A stretch of DNA of 64,000 bases from Saxidomus purpurata. Taxonomy: Eukaryota; Mollusca; Bivalvia; Venerida; Veneridae. How positions within the stretch are numbered: position 1 is the first letter of the stretch; every line of letters begins with the position of its first letter. Positions 39,709 to 50,269 of this stretch are shown piece after piece. Where the stretch lies: NCBI GenBank assembly GCA_022818135.1, contig JAFMSR010000007.1, forward strand, positions 25,509,261-25,573,260. Direction: 5' to 3'. The position numbers and the translations under genes are program-made. Below the pieces are notes generated by a model. That model did not search any database. It saw only the letters and a list, made by a program, of their open reading frames with translations, and was not told where the DNA came from.

Positions 39709-41100
39709 AAAATGTGTAAACTTTGATGTAACATTTTTCTTAAAACACGTGTACAGTACTCAACGAACACGACGAACCTGAATCTCAGTTGGGTAAATAA
39801 TCAACGAAAGTAAAATTATTATTTAAATATTTCATTTGACTGGAAATCGTTGCGTTTTTGCTTGTTGAGAATCAATTTATACTACATACTCAGTGCAAAA
39901 GGGCCAGTCGAATACACCCTTTTCCTTTCAATATAGCCATACTTCAGTATGGGCAAAAAAGACAAAGCATGTTACAAAACACAATGAATAGGTTGAAATC
40001 ATTTTTACAAAATAGTATATCATCAGGAAAAAAAAAATTAACTCTGCAAGGTAGATATGTGGTAATAAGATCAAAATTTCTCCAACTTAGACAGAAATAT
40101 ATATTTCATATACTATATAATAGTGATAACTTTTTATTTAAAGTCATTCTTCTACGAAAATGAATCAGTGTTAGATGTCTGACCTTATATTATGATGGGC
40201 ACTTTAAATTTTATTTTCAATAATAAAACCAACATTAGAGTAAGTTAGGTTTTAAAGGTATTTCACATTTGGTAAAACCACAAGACCTTTTAAGACCACG
40301 ACCTTCGTTTAGTTAGTGTCAAAAATGCCCTATATACATTGTAAAAACATATTTATAGTTTAGAACATAGATTAACTACCCAAACAACGAGTTTTATATT
40401 ATTTGGAATTCAAAATTGAACGTCCTTACATAATGAAAAATATTTAAGTTTTGTATATATTACACTTTGGTCAGTTACTATGAATAGATCTTTAGTTTGG
40501 AGTAAGGCCACTTATTTTTCAGTATATTTCATTACAATCATCTTTAATGACTTAGCATCAAATCAAAGCAAAATGTCTTAAGACAAGACATTTTACAAAG
40601 TTTCGGCAACAGTGACTTGAAGAATGAAATATTTCTGATATAAATGTTTTAGTTCCAAGCAAGAATATATGTAACATAAAAACTTCGTTTTACAGTCGAT
40701 TCTTTATGACTCAATGGTATGATAACAACAAATGTTACATAGTTACAATCATCTGTCAAATATTTTCATGCAACATTTGTGATAAACTTTATTTGTCATT
40801 AAAATGTTGCAAAGGTTAGTAACTAATCTTAACTACTAGTGTTAAATACAACAGAAATAAAATTACCTCCAAAGCGGCATTTGTGAACTGCCAAATTTTC
40901 AACAGGCATACCCGAGTGCCTCAATACATACATATAAGTGCTAGTTTTGCTCCCAGTAATGGCTTACATTGCAGTCTGTAAGCGTTTACTCACAGTTTTC
41001 AGTCAGCTGAAAAATGTCGAAGTTTAATTACAACTTAATCGGAAAACATTCAGCAAATATTTTTAAAAACTGTTAATCGAAACCGCGAATCGCAAGAACT

Positions 41101-41854
41101 GAACGCGGGAATTAACTGTGTCTGGCATCATTGTGTTTGTATGAAATTGTGTATAAATATGTAAATATAACAGAACACCCGATACGGAAGAATGTCTATG
41201 AACATATAGACTCAGACTCCTACAATCATGGTGATGATCGTAATGGGTGTGTAATGTGTCTTTGTTACACGTTACTTATACGAGGGGCATTCTGCAAGAG
41301 TGTTTTTCTTTCATCATATTCTTGTGGAACCTTTAGTGCCGCATGTTCTATTGTATCTCTAAAACCTTCATCTTGATGAGAGTGAGCTGCTGAAATCATA
41401 CATAAATATTTTCAACCTTTTCTCTTATGCTTCTTTTTTCATTTAAATACTATACTGCGAACCTTAAAAGTTTGCTATATATTTTCATAGTTAGTGAAAA
41501 TGATATTATAAGCCTTCGTAAGGTATTTGAAATGTTCTTCATGCGTATCCGTATGCATTTAAGTAGCTGGGAATCGACGTCACATCATTGCATTAATCAT
41601 TTACCAATAATTTTTTTTTAAATAATGACAATTAAGTCCGTCTTACATTTGCAAACAATGACCCCTTTCCTGCATTTAATCCCACGGGGACTGTAGAGTT
41701 GTGATCAATGCGATCGACCTAATATTGATATTCTAAAGTATCTTCCCTGGTTACCAATAAGGGCAATAATAATATTCGAAATACTTGTTCTTGTGTTTCA
41801 AATTGTGCAGTAATAGCACCATCGTATTTAAGGGGTTTATTCAAATGTATTTAG
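41101..41854. other. No recognisable feature
   Basis: Short open frames only (81 codons at 41131 is the largest), without coding character. This lies between the right edge of the tandem array and the pseudogene. Confidence 0.5.
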
Positions 41855-42832
41855 GGAAAAGACAAATTAAGATTATCTGATGAGACACATTTTATTATTA
41901 CTAGAAATAGAACAAAAAATGCTGACATATCAATAGCTGTGATTGATCCAAAATGGTTGAATGCTCTCAAAAAAAAACTTTAAAAGTATCACAAATTAAA
42001 ATAAATATCTGGCCCTTGTTGTCCGGACTGTAATGATGAAGGGAACATAAAGTGGTTGGCAAAAAGCTTGAAGAAATCATTGTGGCACGGATTTAAACTT
42101 TTAACAACACTTAGGCTGCCTTGGAACCAACTATTGATTACTGTGCAATGAAGGATATGTCATGGTAGACTGTTGTCCCGAAACATTCAGTAAAAATACC
42201 ACGAAAGCCCGTTGTGAATCTGAATTAACGGCCACATACCTATTTCGGACAAAGTGACTCGAAAGACTTCCAACAATTGACTCCTCCACGAATGTTTCAT
42301 ATCAGATCTTGAAGTTCTGTTTCGTGCATGAAGGTGCATCCATTATCGAAATTAATTAAATTGTATAGTCCATTGGACTTTGTGGAAAAGACATTTTGTA
42401 GTCAGACTAGGAAATGCAGTATGGTGATCAGACAAAAAAAATATATCCACAGACAGTGCATCGTCTGAAACATGCAAACGTGAAGAAATAAGTGACACTT
42501 GTAAAGATGGATGTGCTGACTCTGGTGTCATAACAGCTTGTAACGAATACACATGGCCACTGATGGTGCCGACATCCTTCAGATGAGAAACAAACAAGAA
42601 TTTGCAATCGAGTGGAACTGAAGGACTCGTGCTATTGACACGCTTGGAGTATCGTACAACACCATATTTTTCACTCACTTTTAATGAGAAGCCGAATGAA
42701 ACATGGCAGCAATATCTAAATAAAAAACACTCTCGCATTGTGGTAGTTCTGCAAATGTGCTTTGCTCAAGAGGGATTTATGTGTGGCGACAGAAAGATAG
42801 GCCGTTGGTATCGTAAAGTAATTATGCACTGA
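41855..42832 (+). pseudogene. Frameshifted pseudogene, somatomedin-B/GPCR-ectodomain-like
   Basis: Consecutive plus-strand stretches in changing frames read like one decayed cysteine-rich protein. First comes a lysine/isoleucine-rich part ending ...DPKWLNALKKKL (about 41861-41983). Next is SGPCCPDCNDEG (about 42006), then CNEGYVMVDCCPETF with RCESELTATYLFRTK (about 42145-42255), then NVSYQILKFCFVHEGA. Finally, in one frame from about 42455 to the stop at 42832, come ETCKREEISDTC and GVITACNEYTWPLMVP, an internal TGA at 42584, and a C-terminal part. CCPDC followed by CCPE, then spaced cysteines in the style of C-ISDTC...AC-Y, recalls somatomedin-B-like ectodomains of mollusc orphan GPCRs. No seven-helix region is visible. 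AATAAA at 42874-42879 would suit a 3' end. The minus-strand frame here is a shadow. Family assignment is from memory. Confidence 0.45.
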
Positions 42833-43094
42833 ACAAGATGCATGTTTTATCAAACCCATTCGTGCAAAGTCTCAATAAAGATATATCTAGAATACAATTA
42901 TTGATAACTGATCACATATTAAGTTATTGGCTTTATCAGCGAAACACAATTCTCTTCAAAATGTAAACAATCATACATGTAGTTGTTTTTAGCTTTTTGA
43001 AAGGTTTTTATCAATTTAGTTTATACTAATTCATTTAAGGTCAATTGTGAAACAAGTTATACAACTTATATTTATCACTCTCGACACCTCATTC
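42833..43094. other. Possible 3' flank of the pseudogene
   Basis: AATAAA at 42874-42879 lies about 40 bases past the last stop codon. Otherwise AT-rich sequence without features. Confidence 0.35.
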
Positions 43095-43275
43095 CTGATG
43101 GTATCCATCGCCGTGAGGGTATGAGAGAAGAGAAGCCAGTTACCCTTTTAATGCTAAGCGCCAAGCAAGGGAGCTACTGGTATTATTTTTTACGTCTTTG
43201 GTATGACCAGGGAGCGAACCCACGACCTCGCCCACTCAAAGCGGACGCATTACCGCTATGCTATCGAGGCGGTTG
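43095..43275 (-). mobile_element. tRNA-derived SINE, minus strand
   Basis: On the minus strand the head begins CCGCCTCGATAGCATAGCGG, with the A box GATAGCATAGCGGTAATG and B box GTCGTGGGTTCGCTCCC. The body follows: GTCATACCAAAGACGTAAAA, then CCCTTGCTTGGCGCTTAGC, ATTAAAAGGGTAACTGGC. The TTGGCGCT-AGCATTAA segment is typical of mollusc and crustacean SINEs in my experience. The opposite end near 43100 has no clear tail. Confidence 0.75.
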
Positions 43276-44773
43276 ATGGGAACTTTAATCCAATACGGTT
43301 CAAGTATGACGTCTTCAAAATGTTGTTTCAACGTAGTATTTTGACATTTATATAGTGCTTATTTCTGCTAAGATATTAAATTATAAAAACTACAAACTCT
43401 TATATCGAGCTCCGTACGGTACTTTACCGTGATATGTATATATGATTATATTCCGTAATCAGCGCAAGTTGACATTATCAGTGCAGTTAATTTACAACAG
43501 GGAGCCGTTAAAACTTTGTTATGGAGCCCGTAAGCTATGGAGGTTTCTGCATTCGTTTGAAGCTGTCTTTTATTGTTTCTATTTGTAATATGATCCTATC
43601 GTATGTCTCATTCAAACAGCAGTTTGATCTGGCCTATCTTGTACTACTTTCTCATAGCGCATTTTTGCAGTTGTTATCAGCTTAAAGCCCCAGGCCAATA
43701 ACACCAACTCTCAATTTGTTGATAAAGTATTAATAAATAGACAGTATTTTATTAATTATTCACTTCTGAAAGCCGACTTTGCGTGACAAAATATTTTATC
43801 AACTAGTTCTCAATATGTCTGTTTATGTTTCATTCGTGTCTGAATATATGGGATCTGATATTACACCCGACGTTTGCGGTCTTGTCACATCTGATTGATA
43901 CACGTTATTACAAATCAAATTGGTTTTTCTTCTGATGGCATTTAGACGTAAGTCAAAATATAATTCAAACAGTACAGAGTTTCTTTATTATCAGCGTGCG
44001 TGTCGTCAAGTTATGTGTCATATTTTCTTCAATAAGACTAACTATGTTTGCCGTTCTCAACGTTATCTAAGGGACTGAATGACAGAAAGAACAAACCTGC
44101 ACTGGAGACGTCGCAAAAATCATATTTCCCCCTTTTCGTTATCTTTTATTTTTTTTGTGTTTTAAGTGTTCAGCGTGAATCAGCATAGTTACCAAGGAAG
44201 TTTAAGATCAAATATTGTTTTTGTATGAAAAAAAATGCATGTATATCCCATAAATCATAGATGTTGAAATGAAAGAGAAAAATCGTTATCTAGGGGGGAT
44301 TATGTACTGAGGTGATAGTGTCTTAGTTAGACTTTATTTTTTTATATTTGGGGGGGGGGTGCCCAATGTCCTTTCTCTGCCCTCTCACTTTTCCCTACCC
44401 CTCTCTGCAACCTCCGCCCGCACTTGTCATCGGCTATCCGTTCTCTCGTACTCTTCGCCGAACATTGCTGTATTTTTCCTTTCTACCGTGTTTTTCACTT
44501 TTCAGCTGCTTTTAACTTGCATTTAATTGTTACTTTCTCGTTTTTCCCTTTGTGCGCTTATTGTCATGGGATAGATTTTTCCTATGGTACTCTACGGTAC
44601 TCTTTCACAATTTACTTAGCAATGATTATTGCTTAGCTATTATGTCACTGTATACTTCCTTAGAATTTCCGTTTACCAGCGTTCTTACTTTCGGACTTTC
44701 ACAAGTTAGCAGAGACGTACTGGGTACTGATGGAGAAACTTTGAAATTTTACAAGGCAGTTTTTGTCGAAATA
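43276..44773. other. No gene; G10 run at about 44350
   Basis: Unremarkable AT-rich sequence with a poly-G tract followed by a C/T-rich stretch (44370-44460). Frames at 44424-44776 are short and lack recognisable motifs. Confidence 0.5.
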
Positions 44774-44890
44774 TGATGAGAAATGATGAGAAATGAAATG
44801 AAATGGAGAGTCCAGCTTCCGGTGGCGTTTGAACCCACGACTTTCCGCTCATGTGCCAAGTGCACTAACCACACCACTGATCTATAGAGA
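44774..44890 (-). mobile_element. tRNA-derived SINE, short, minus strand
   Basis: Minus-strand head: A box CAGTGGTGTGGTTAGTGC, B box GTCGTGGGTTCAAACGCC, then ACCGGAAGCTGGACTCTCC. A pentameric tail (ATTTC)n, seen on the plus strand as GAAATGAAATG repeats at 44774-44808, sits at the expected 3' end. The body between B box and tail is very short, so this is either a minimal SINE or an internally deleted one. Confidence 0.7.
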
Positions 44891-44924
44891 ACTCACTTTG
44901 TCTAAGTTAAACTTGGTAAAAGCT

Positions 44925-45312
44925 AGAACAGCTATGCTTGCTGGACTTACTGCGCTAGTTGGACTTGCTGCACTCCTCGGACTTGCTGCGCTACTTTGAC
45001 ATGCTGCCACACTTGGAATTGCTGTGCTAATTGGACTTGCTGCGCTACTTAGACTTGCTGCATTCCTCAGACCTGCTGCACATATTGGACTTGAAGCCCT
45101 TCTTGAACTTGCTGCACATCTTAGACTTGCTTCGTTGTCTCGGACCGTTTACGTTTTATTGGACTTGCTGCACTCCTCGGACTTGCTGGACTTCTAGGAC
45201 TTGCTGTACTCCTTGAACTTGTTGCACTTTTTGGATGCTGCGCTATCTAGACTTACTTCATCAGCTAGATTTGCTTCATTACCTAGACTTGCTGCACTAG
45301 CTAGACTTGCTT
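44925..45312. repeat. 18-base minisatellite, about 20 units
   Basis: Consensus is close to GACTTGCTGCACTCCTCG, repeated with 10-40% divergence and a few indels; TTGGACTTGCTGCGCTA variants dominate on the left. Because 18 is a multiple of three, all frames show six-residue periodicity: L-D-L-L-H-x on the plus strand, and A-S-L-x-x-A on the minus strand over the last 80 bases. Each frame is interrupted, so if the array was ever coding it no longer is. Confidence 0.85.
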
Positions 45313-45582
45313 AGGAGATTATCTCCTCCCAAATTTACAAAGAGTCTTGCTCTACCTAGCAAAAATCAGTCTCTGACAATACTGAGTCATCCTTCAATCG
45401 AGACCAAGATTTATTGTTTTTATTCAATAAATACATTGTCCAAGCGCGAACCGGATTGGGCGACGCTATTATGACGTTACAATACAAATAACATCGTCAA
45501 CGTAAATTAACAAATCTGTGTTTCTTTTTTCTAAATAAAAATGCATTAAAATGATTACCTTCGAAATAAAATAGAGTTATTC

Positions 45583-46430
45583 TTGACAGCCGTTATGAAA
45601 AATGTATTTTTTTGGACAACACTGGAAATTCTACTACCTTACTCCATTAGAGTAGAGACAGTCAGATTTCTCGAAACGGCTTTATTTTTCAGTCTTAAAA
45701 TTACCATTCGAAAAAGGTTTGGTAAAGAAAACAATGTATCCAGCTTGTGTAGAAATGATATATCAGCGACAAAAACAATTGAGATGTTAAATATGTTGTT
45801 TTCTAGGCTGTCACTTGCCACTTTGCCAAAGAAAATTACCTTTCCCTGTTAGAATTTGCCATCCATCTTGTTCTGCTTGAAATGCAATTGTCAATTTCTA
45901 TCTGGATGAAGGATGCCATGGTAAACGTGAAGATTTGGCTCACGTTCAGAACATACGTTGGTTTGTACAGTCATAGCCCAGAGTATCGAAAAACTTACCT
46001 ACAAAGTGTTGATCCATTGAAAGTCGAAAAGTTACATCTCGTTAAACCTTTGGATGAAAATCATCCATTAGCAAACCAGGCACTTGAATTTATCTTATAA
46101 CAGAATCATGCTGCTAAACGGTTGTAATGACTGACGAGTTTAGATGGCTAACTATGACAAAAGCTTCATTGAAGAAACGAAAAAGATATTGCATCATTAC
46201 AGTTATGTCACGGTAATTGATGTTTGTATACTTGATGCATTCGGTGATGTTAATAAAAGGTCAACTATGTTATGAATTCTCAAGGAATCTTGTGTTCTAT
46301 GTAGATATGGCATGAAAAACAAAATCAGAAAGCGACCTGGATTCATTGAATGCACGAGTAAAATATCAAGCAACAAATTTGGTGATACTGCAGATCTGTT
46401 GCTGCCTCCTTTTCTTCGTGTGGTTTAGTT
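45583..46430 (+). pseudogene. Decayed coding-like stretch, family unknown
   Basis: Two frames lie end to end on the plus strand. The first (45583-45852, starting at a non-ATG codon) is 89 codons of mixed composition. The second is open from 45807, just after TTTTCTAG (a plausible splice acceptor), to the stop at 46098-46100. It reads AVTCHFAKENYLSLLEFA onward and ends KPLDENHPLANQALEFIL. A further short open stretch at 46321-46428 starts KIRKRPGFIECTSK and ends LLLPPFLRVV. These parts look protein-like, with charged residues and balanced composition, against an AT-rich non-coding background. They could be exons of one gene or pieces of an element's protein. I do not recognise the family and cannot show that they belong together. 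Confidence 0.3.
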
Positions 46431-48155
46431 CTAGCGCTGTTCTCTATCAAGTGTTGTCTGAACAGATTTGCTAAACGTTCTCAAAATAATGAGTGTGTGG
46501 AACCTGATCTAAACGCAGTTTTATGTTGAAACCATTCAAATGTCAGATATAAGAAACCGTTGGCTAGAAATATATCATATGTAAGGCCGAGATCGTTCAC
46601 GATTAAATAACTTGCAACAAAACCGCTGTGTTACATTGTACATACATATTTGTATGCACTTTTAATAGATATAGAAAGGTCCAATTAACACTTGCAACAG
46701 TTTTAGTTTCAAGTTCGAGACTGTAAGCACATGTGGCACTCTGGTGATGACAAGTCACAAAACGTGCGATAGGAAATCGAGATGATATTTTACACATTAT
46801 TCTACATTTGCAAATTTTCGAATTATCTTCTTTTACAAAATGATGATTTTCATGGCGTAACGCTAAAACGATGTATGGGATAGTGTTTATACTTCTAACA
46901 GAGAGAACAGCTAAGACGAGATTGTGTAGTGACCAAGAAGCATTCTTGTACCTCATATCATTCTTATAAACGCCCTTGTTCATATCAATTATGCTTGTCC
47001 GGAAAATAACTACAAAATATTTAACACACGGCAATAAACCACTTAGGTCTTACTGACGTGTAATTTCAACGAATATACAAATGTACGAGCCTAATGTGTA
47101 TGAAAGTATTGCATACATCAGGTCAACATATTGGGATATTTGTCTTACCATCCGTCAATATTTGTATATTGTTTTGATTATGCCTATCCGGAATACACTT
47201 CAAGAGGTTTCATGGTTTCACACATTAATGGAAGATATGTAGATGAAATCAAATGTAGTCGTATCTTACTTCTTATTTTATAATACCTCCCTTTGTTTCG
47301 ATACGAACTCGTTGCTGTAACGTCATGTCAACACATCTTAAAAGGGTTGGTGTTTTTTTACTCATAAATGGCCTAAATGAAAGGGCTATAAAATGAAAAT
47401 ATTCATTGTTTATCTGCAGTTCATACATGCAATAATATGATAAAAACTAATTGTAGGGGAGGGTCGATTATAATGCTGGTACTTTTTAAAAATTTTAAAA
47501 TCAGAAAAATGAAATATTGTTTCAAGGACATGTTTTGTCAGAAATAACATCTTAACCATGCAACAACAAAAAAACAGATTTGTATTTCAGTATTTATGAT
47601 TAAAAACCTCACTTAGCATTTTGGTTGTCGCATTTTAAAGTACCTTTGGACGAGTTAAGTGCTAAAATGAGCAATTTTCTCGATATTTTGCAATGTTTGA
47701 CGTCTTATGAAAAATAGGCAAAATATGGCTATAATTTTGCTATACCGGTGTCTATATATTTGCTTTATTTATATACAAATGTAATATAGACCAATCATGG
47801 TTGAACAATTTAACTGGTTTTTTTTTCTTAATGATATAGTCATTTCTCCACATAGTTGGACCTATTATGGAATGATTTCCTAGATTAGACACACACACGC
47901 TAAATATGTATATACTTCAATTTAAAAATGCTGTAAGCCGATGATACAAATGTAGGTCTATTTTTCAGGAATAAAGAAACTTATTGCTGAGGTTCACAAA
48001 AGCTTCTTTGCTCTGTACATGTATATGGGTGTTCCTGTAATGTGGAATTTAAACTATACTTAGATCATACAGCCATTAATGTAATACTTAGATCATACAG
48101 TATTAGGAATTTAAACTAATGCGATCTGAAAGTTTATACCGTTTAACGTATTTTT
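46431..48155. other. No confident feature
   Basis: The longest frame is 143 codons on the minus strand (46603-47034). It has no recognised domain, no convincing start context and no support from splice signals, so it is left out. An imperfect inverted pair GTCTATAT/ATATAGAC lies near 47751-47792, and a 17-base direct repeat (ACTTAGATCATACAG) near 48058 and 48087. Confidence 0.45.
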
Positions 48156-48648
48156 TATACCCCAAAAACGAAGTTTAGGGGGGTATATAGGAGTCACCCG
48201 GTGGTTGGTCGGTCGGTCGATCGGTCGGGCGGTCGGTCGGGCGGTCTGTTGCATTTTCCTTGTCCGGAGCATAACTTGAAAACTACTTGTTGGAATTCAA
48301 TACAACTTCATACAATAGTCAAGCACATTGAGAGGAAGTGCAGTGCACAAGAACTATAACTCCATCTTGACTAATTACAGAGTTATTGCCCTTTGTTACT
48401 TTTACTTGTCCGGAGCATTATTCAAAAACTATCGGTTGGAATTCAATACAACTTCATACAATGGTCAAGCACATTGAGAGAAAGTGCAGTGTACAAGAAC
48501 CATGACTCTATCTTGACAAATTACAGAGTTATTGCCAAGAACAATATCTCTTTTTAGTTTGTTTGCAAGGTATTCTGTTCCTATGAACTTTCTCAGTTTA
48601 TAAAGCAGTTTTTTGGGGGTATTAATCACATTTAGTGATAGCTCTAGT
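48156..48648 (+). mobile_element. Palindrome-headed repeat with (GGTC)n and two about 156-base units
   Basis: The head hairpin is TATACCCC at 48156 paired with GGGGTATA ending at 48186. It is followed by GGAGTCACCCGG and a GGTC-rich run to about 48245. Two units starting TGTCCGGAGCAT (48261 and 48417) share TTGGAATTCAATACAACTTC, CATTGAGAG-AAGTGCAGTG, ACAAGAAC-AT-ACTC and TTACAGAGTTATTGCC. The end is GGGGGTATTAATCACATTTA followed by GTGATAGCTCTAG. I recognise the family as common in bivalves. No coding capacity; both ends appear present. Confidence 0.75.
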
Positions 48649-48660
48649 TTCATAGTACTA

Positions 48661-48856
48661 CAGTATATTCCGTATACAACGACTATGGATATAACGAATG
48701 TCCGGATATAAGGAACAATAAGGAATAAGTCTTTGCCCGACTTTTACTGCCGTTGTTATTAAAGTGAAAATGTTACATGTATATAACATACTCCTGATTG
48801 ATAGAAGGAACACATTTAAATGGTCTCAAGATGTTTGTTATATAGGGAGTATACTA
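48661..48856. mobile_element. TA-flanked MITE of Tc1/mariner type, 196 bases
   Basis: Left end CAGTATATTCCGTATACAAC. Right end on the minus strand TAGTATACTCCCTATATAAC, a match at about 16 of the first 20 positions. TA flanks both sides (48659-48660 and 48857-48858), as expected for the Tc1/mariner/pogo target duplication. The left interior has GGATATAACGAATGTCCGG, like the ATATAACGAA repeats of many pogo-type termini. It sits only 12 bases from the end of the preceding element. Confidence 0.65.
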
Positions 48857-48858
48857 TA

Positions 48859-50269
48859 TTCTACTTTCTCTACATATTCAATTATGAATTTTAATTAGTA
48901 CTATTATGATATATCATCAACATTCTAACCATACCATCAAGTCAATATTTCTTTTTATTGGTTACACAAATTAGAAAAGGTACAATATGGTATGTATGTA
49001 TATTATGTTTTATGTATATGATGCTGTATGCTTATGTCTTGTTTACCCATCGTACTTAATTTTCGCCCTTTTGATTTCGTCCTATTTCTGTAATTTACTT
49101 AACATATTTTATTCATTCGACAATATTCAGTTACCATATTATATCATACATCATTCTCGATAAACCTTCTACACAATCACATACCTTCTTATCCGAACTA
49201 ACCATTGTAGATGACAATGACGTTAATATTGTTTCCTTACCAGTTGTCACTGACACGATTGTGCACTCTTCAACCGTTGAACAGGGTTCACAACGTCTTG
49301 GTGTTCTTCATTTATTTCGTAATAAGTGCCATTCTTGTGCCTTCACGGGTATTTTGTTTTATCTGGATAATGCATTTATCATTTAGTTATCATTTCTTGA
49401 CATATATTTCCCAAATTTTTTTTTATTTTAACTTATTGTGGAAAACCAAATGTTCGTCAGTTTAAACGTCATCCGGCTAGTCCCAGGCAGTCCTCACAGA
49501 AATGGCAGACTGGTTACAAGTCAACGTTTGTTAATGCTTCATTTATTTTTCTGCTTGTAATGTTTCATTTACGACAGGAGGCTTTAATAAAAGCTTAATC
49601 TTATTTGATATAAACATTTTCGCTTCAAAGAAGTCAGGACATATATTTCCTTTTACGGTTTTATATCTTCATTTATCAAATAACTACTGTTTACTATCTC
49701 TAATTTTCATTAACTACTAGACGTAATTAGATAGGAAGAGATATTATGACTCTAATTGAAGTGTATTTGACTATATGCATCTAGGATTAGCATAAATAAT
49801 TAAAAATAGAAATACGGAAATCGTTATATCAGCAATTAAGCTTCGTGGAATAAACCATTTCATGGCAATTATTTTATGTTGCTTGTTAATTAAAAGCCTA
49901 ATGATGATTATGGGTGTCACTGTTTCTCGAAGCTCTTTTGTTACCAAGAAAGATATCTTATCGGCGAAATTGATCGCTGTGCGTACAAGAACAACATTTT
50001 TTAACAATAAATCTTTAAAACGAAAGTAAATATTATAAATGTGCTTGAAGCACAATTTTTTTTTGAATGGTCAACCATAAAAAAGAGACTATAAAGAAAA
50101 GATTTTGCATACTTCAAGATTTATAGTCCCTGAAGGAAGAAAAACGCAGTGCTTTAAATATTTTATAAGTAAGTTTAGAATTTCAAATGGATAAATTAAA
50201 AATATTCATTTGGTTTTTATTATTATTTTGATTGACTTTATATTCATAGCAGATCTTTTAATTGTTTCA
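48859..50269. other. No recognisable gene
   Basis: Very AT-rich. Frames of 84 and 94 codons (49211-49465 plus, 49771-50055 minus) are rich in phenylalanine, isoleucine and leucine, as expected by chance. No element ends seen. Confidence 0.5.

Larger units (their letters stand above)
31901..41100 (+). repeat. Large tandem segmental repeat, unit 5
   Basis: X block at 31960-32240, resuming 33300-33500 after insertions (GTAAACAGACGATTGACC, CACGATTGACGCTAAAACGT, CATGACAAGTGAGATA, CTTTGCTTATCTGTAG). D at 33880-34720 (GGAGACACTGACAGATGTC at about 34009, CAGTGGACGTCAACTT). T at 35300-35680 (TTTTACTAGTTGGG, TTATGTCAGACTTACAT, GCGTCTCGACG). A weaker S block at 39930-40630 (TTCAATATAGCCATACTTC, AGTATGGGCAAAA). 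SINEs, a Tigger-like MITE and a local duplication have expanded it. 36000-37880 and 38150-39290 contain nothing I can name. The array is not detected beyond about 41 kb. Confidence 0.65.

Noticed and set aside
42352..42738. 128-codon minus-strand frame
   Set aside because: It is the antisense of a plus-strand stretch that reads better as a cysteine-patterned pseudogene followed by AATAAA.
46603..47034. 143-codon minus-strand frame
   Set aside because: No domain, membrane topology or splice context can be recognised; length alone is not enough.
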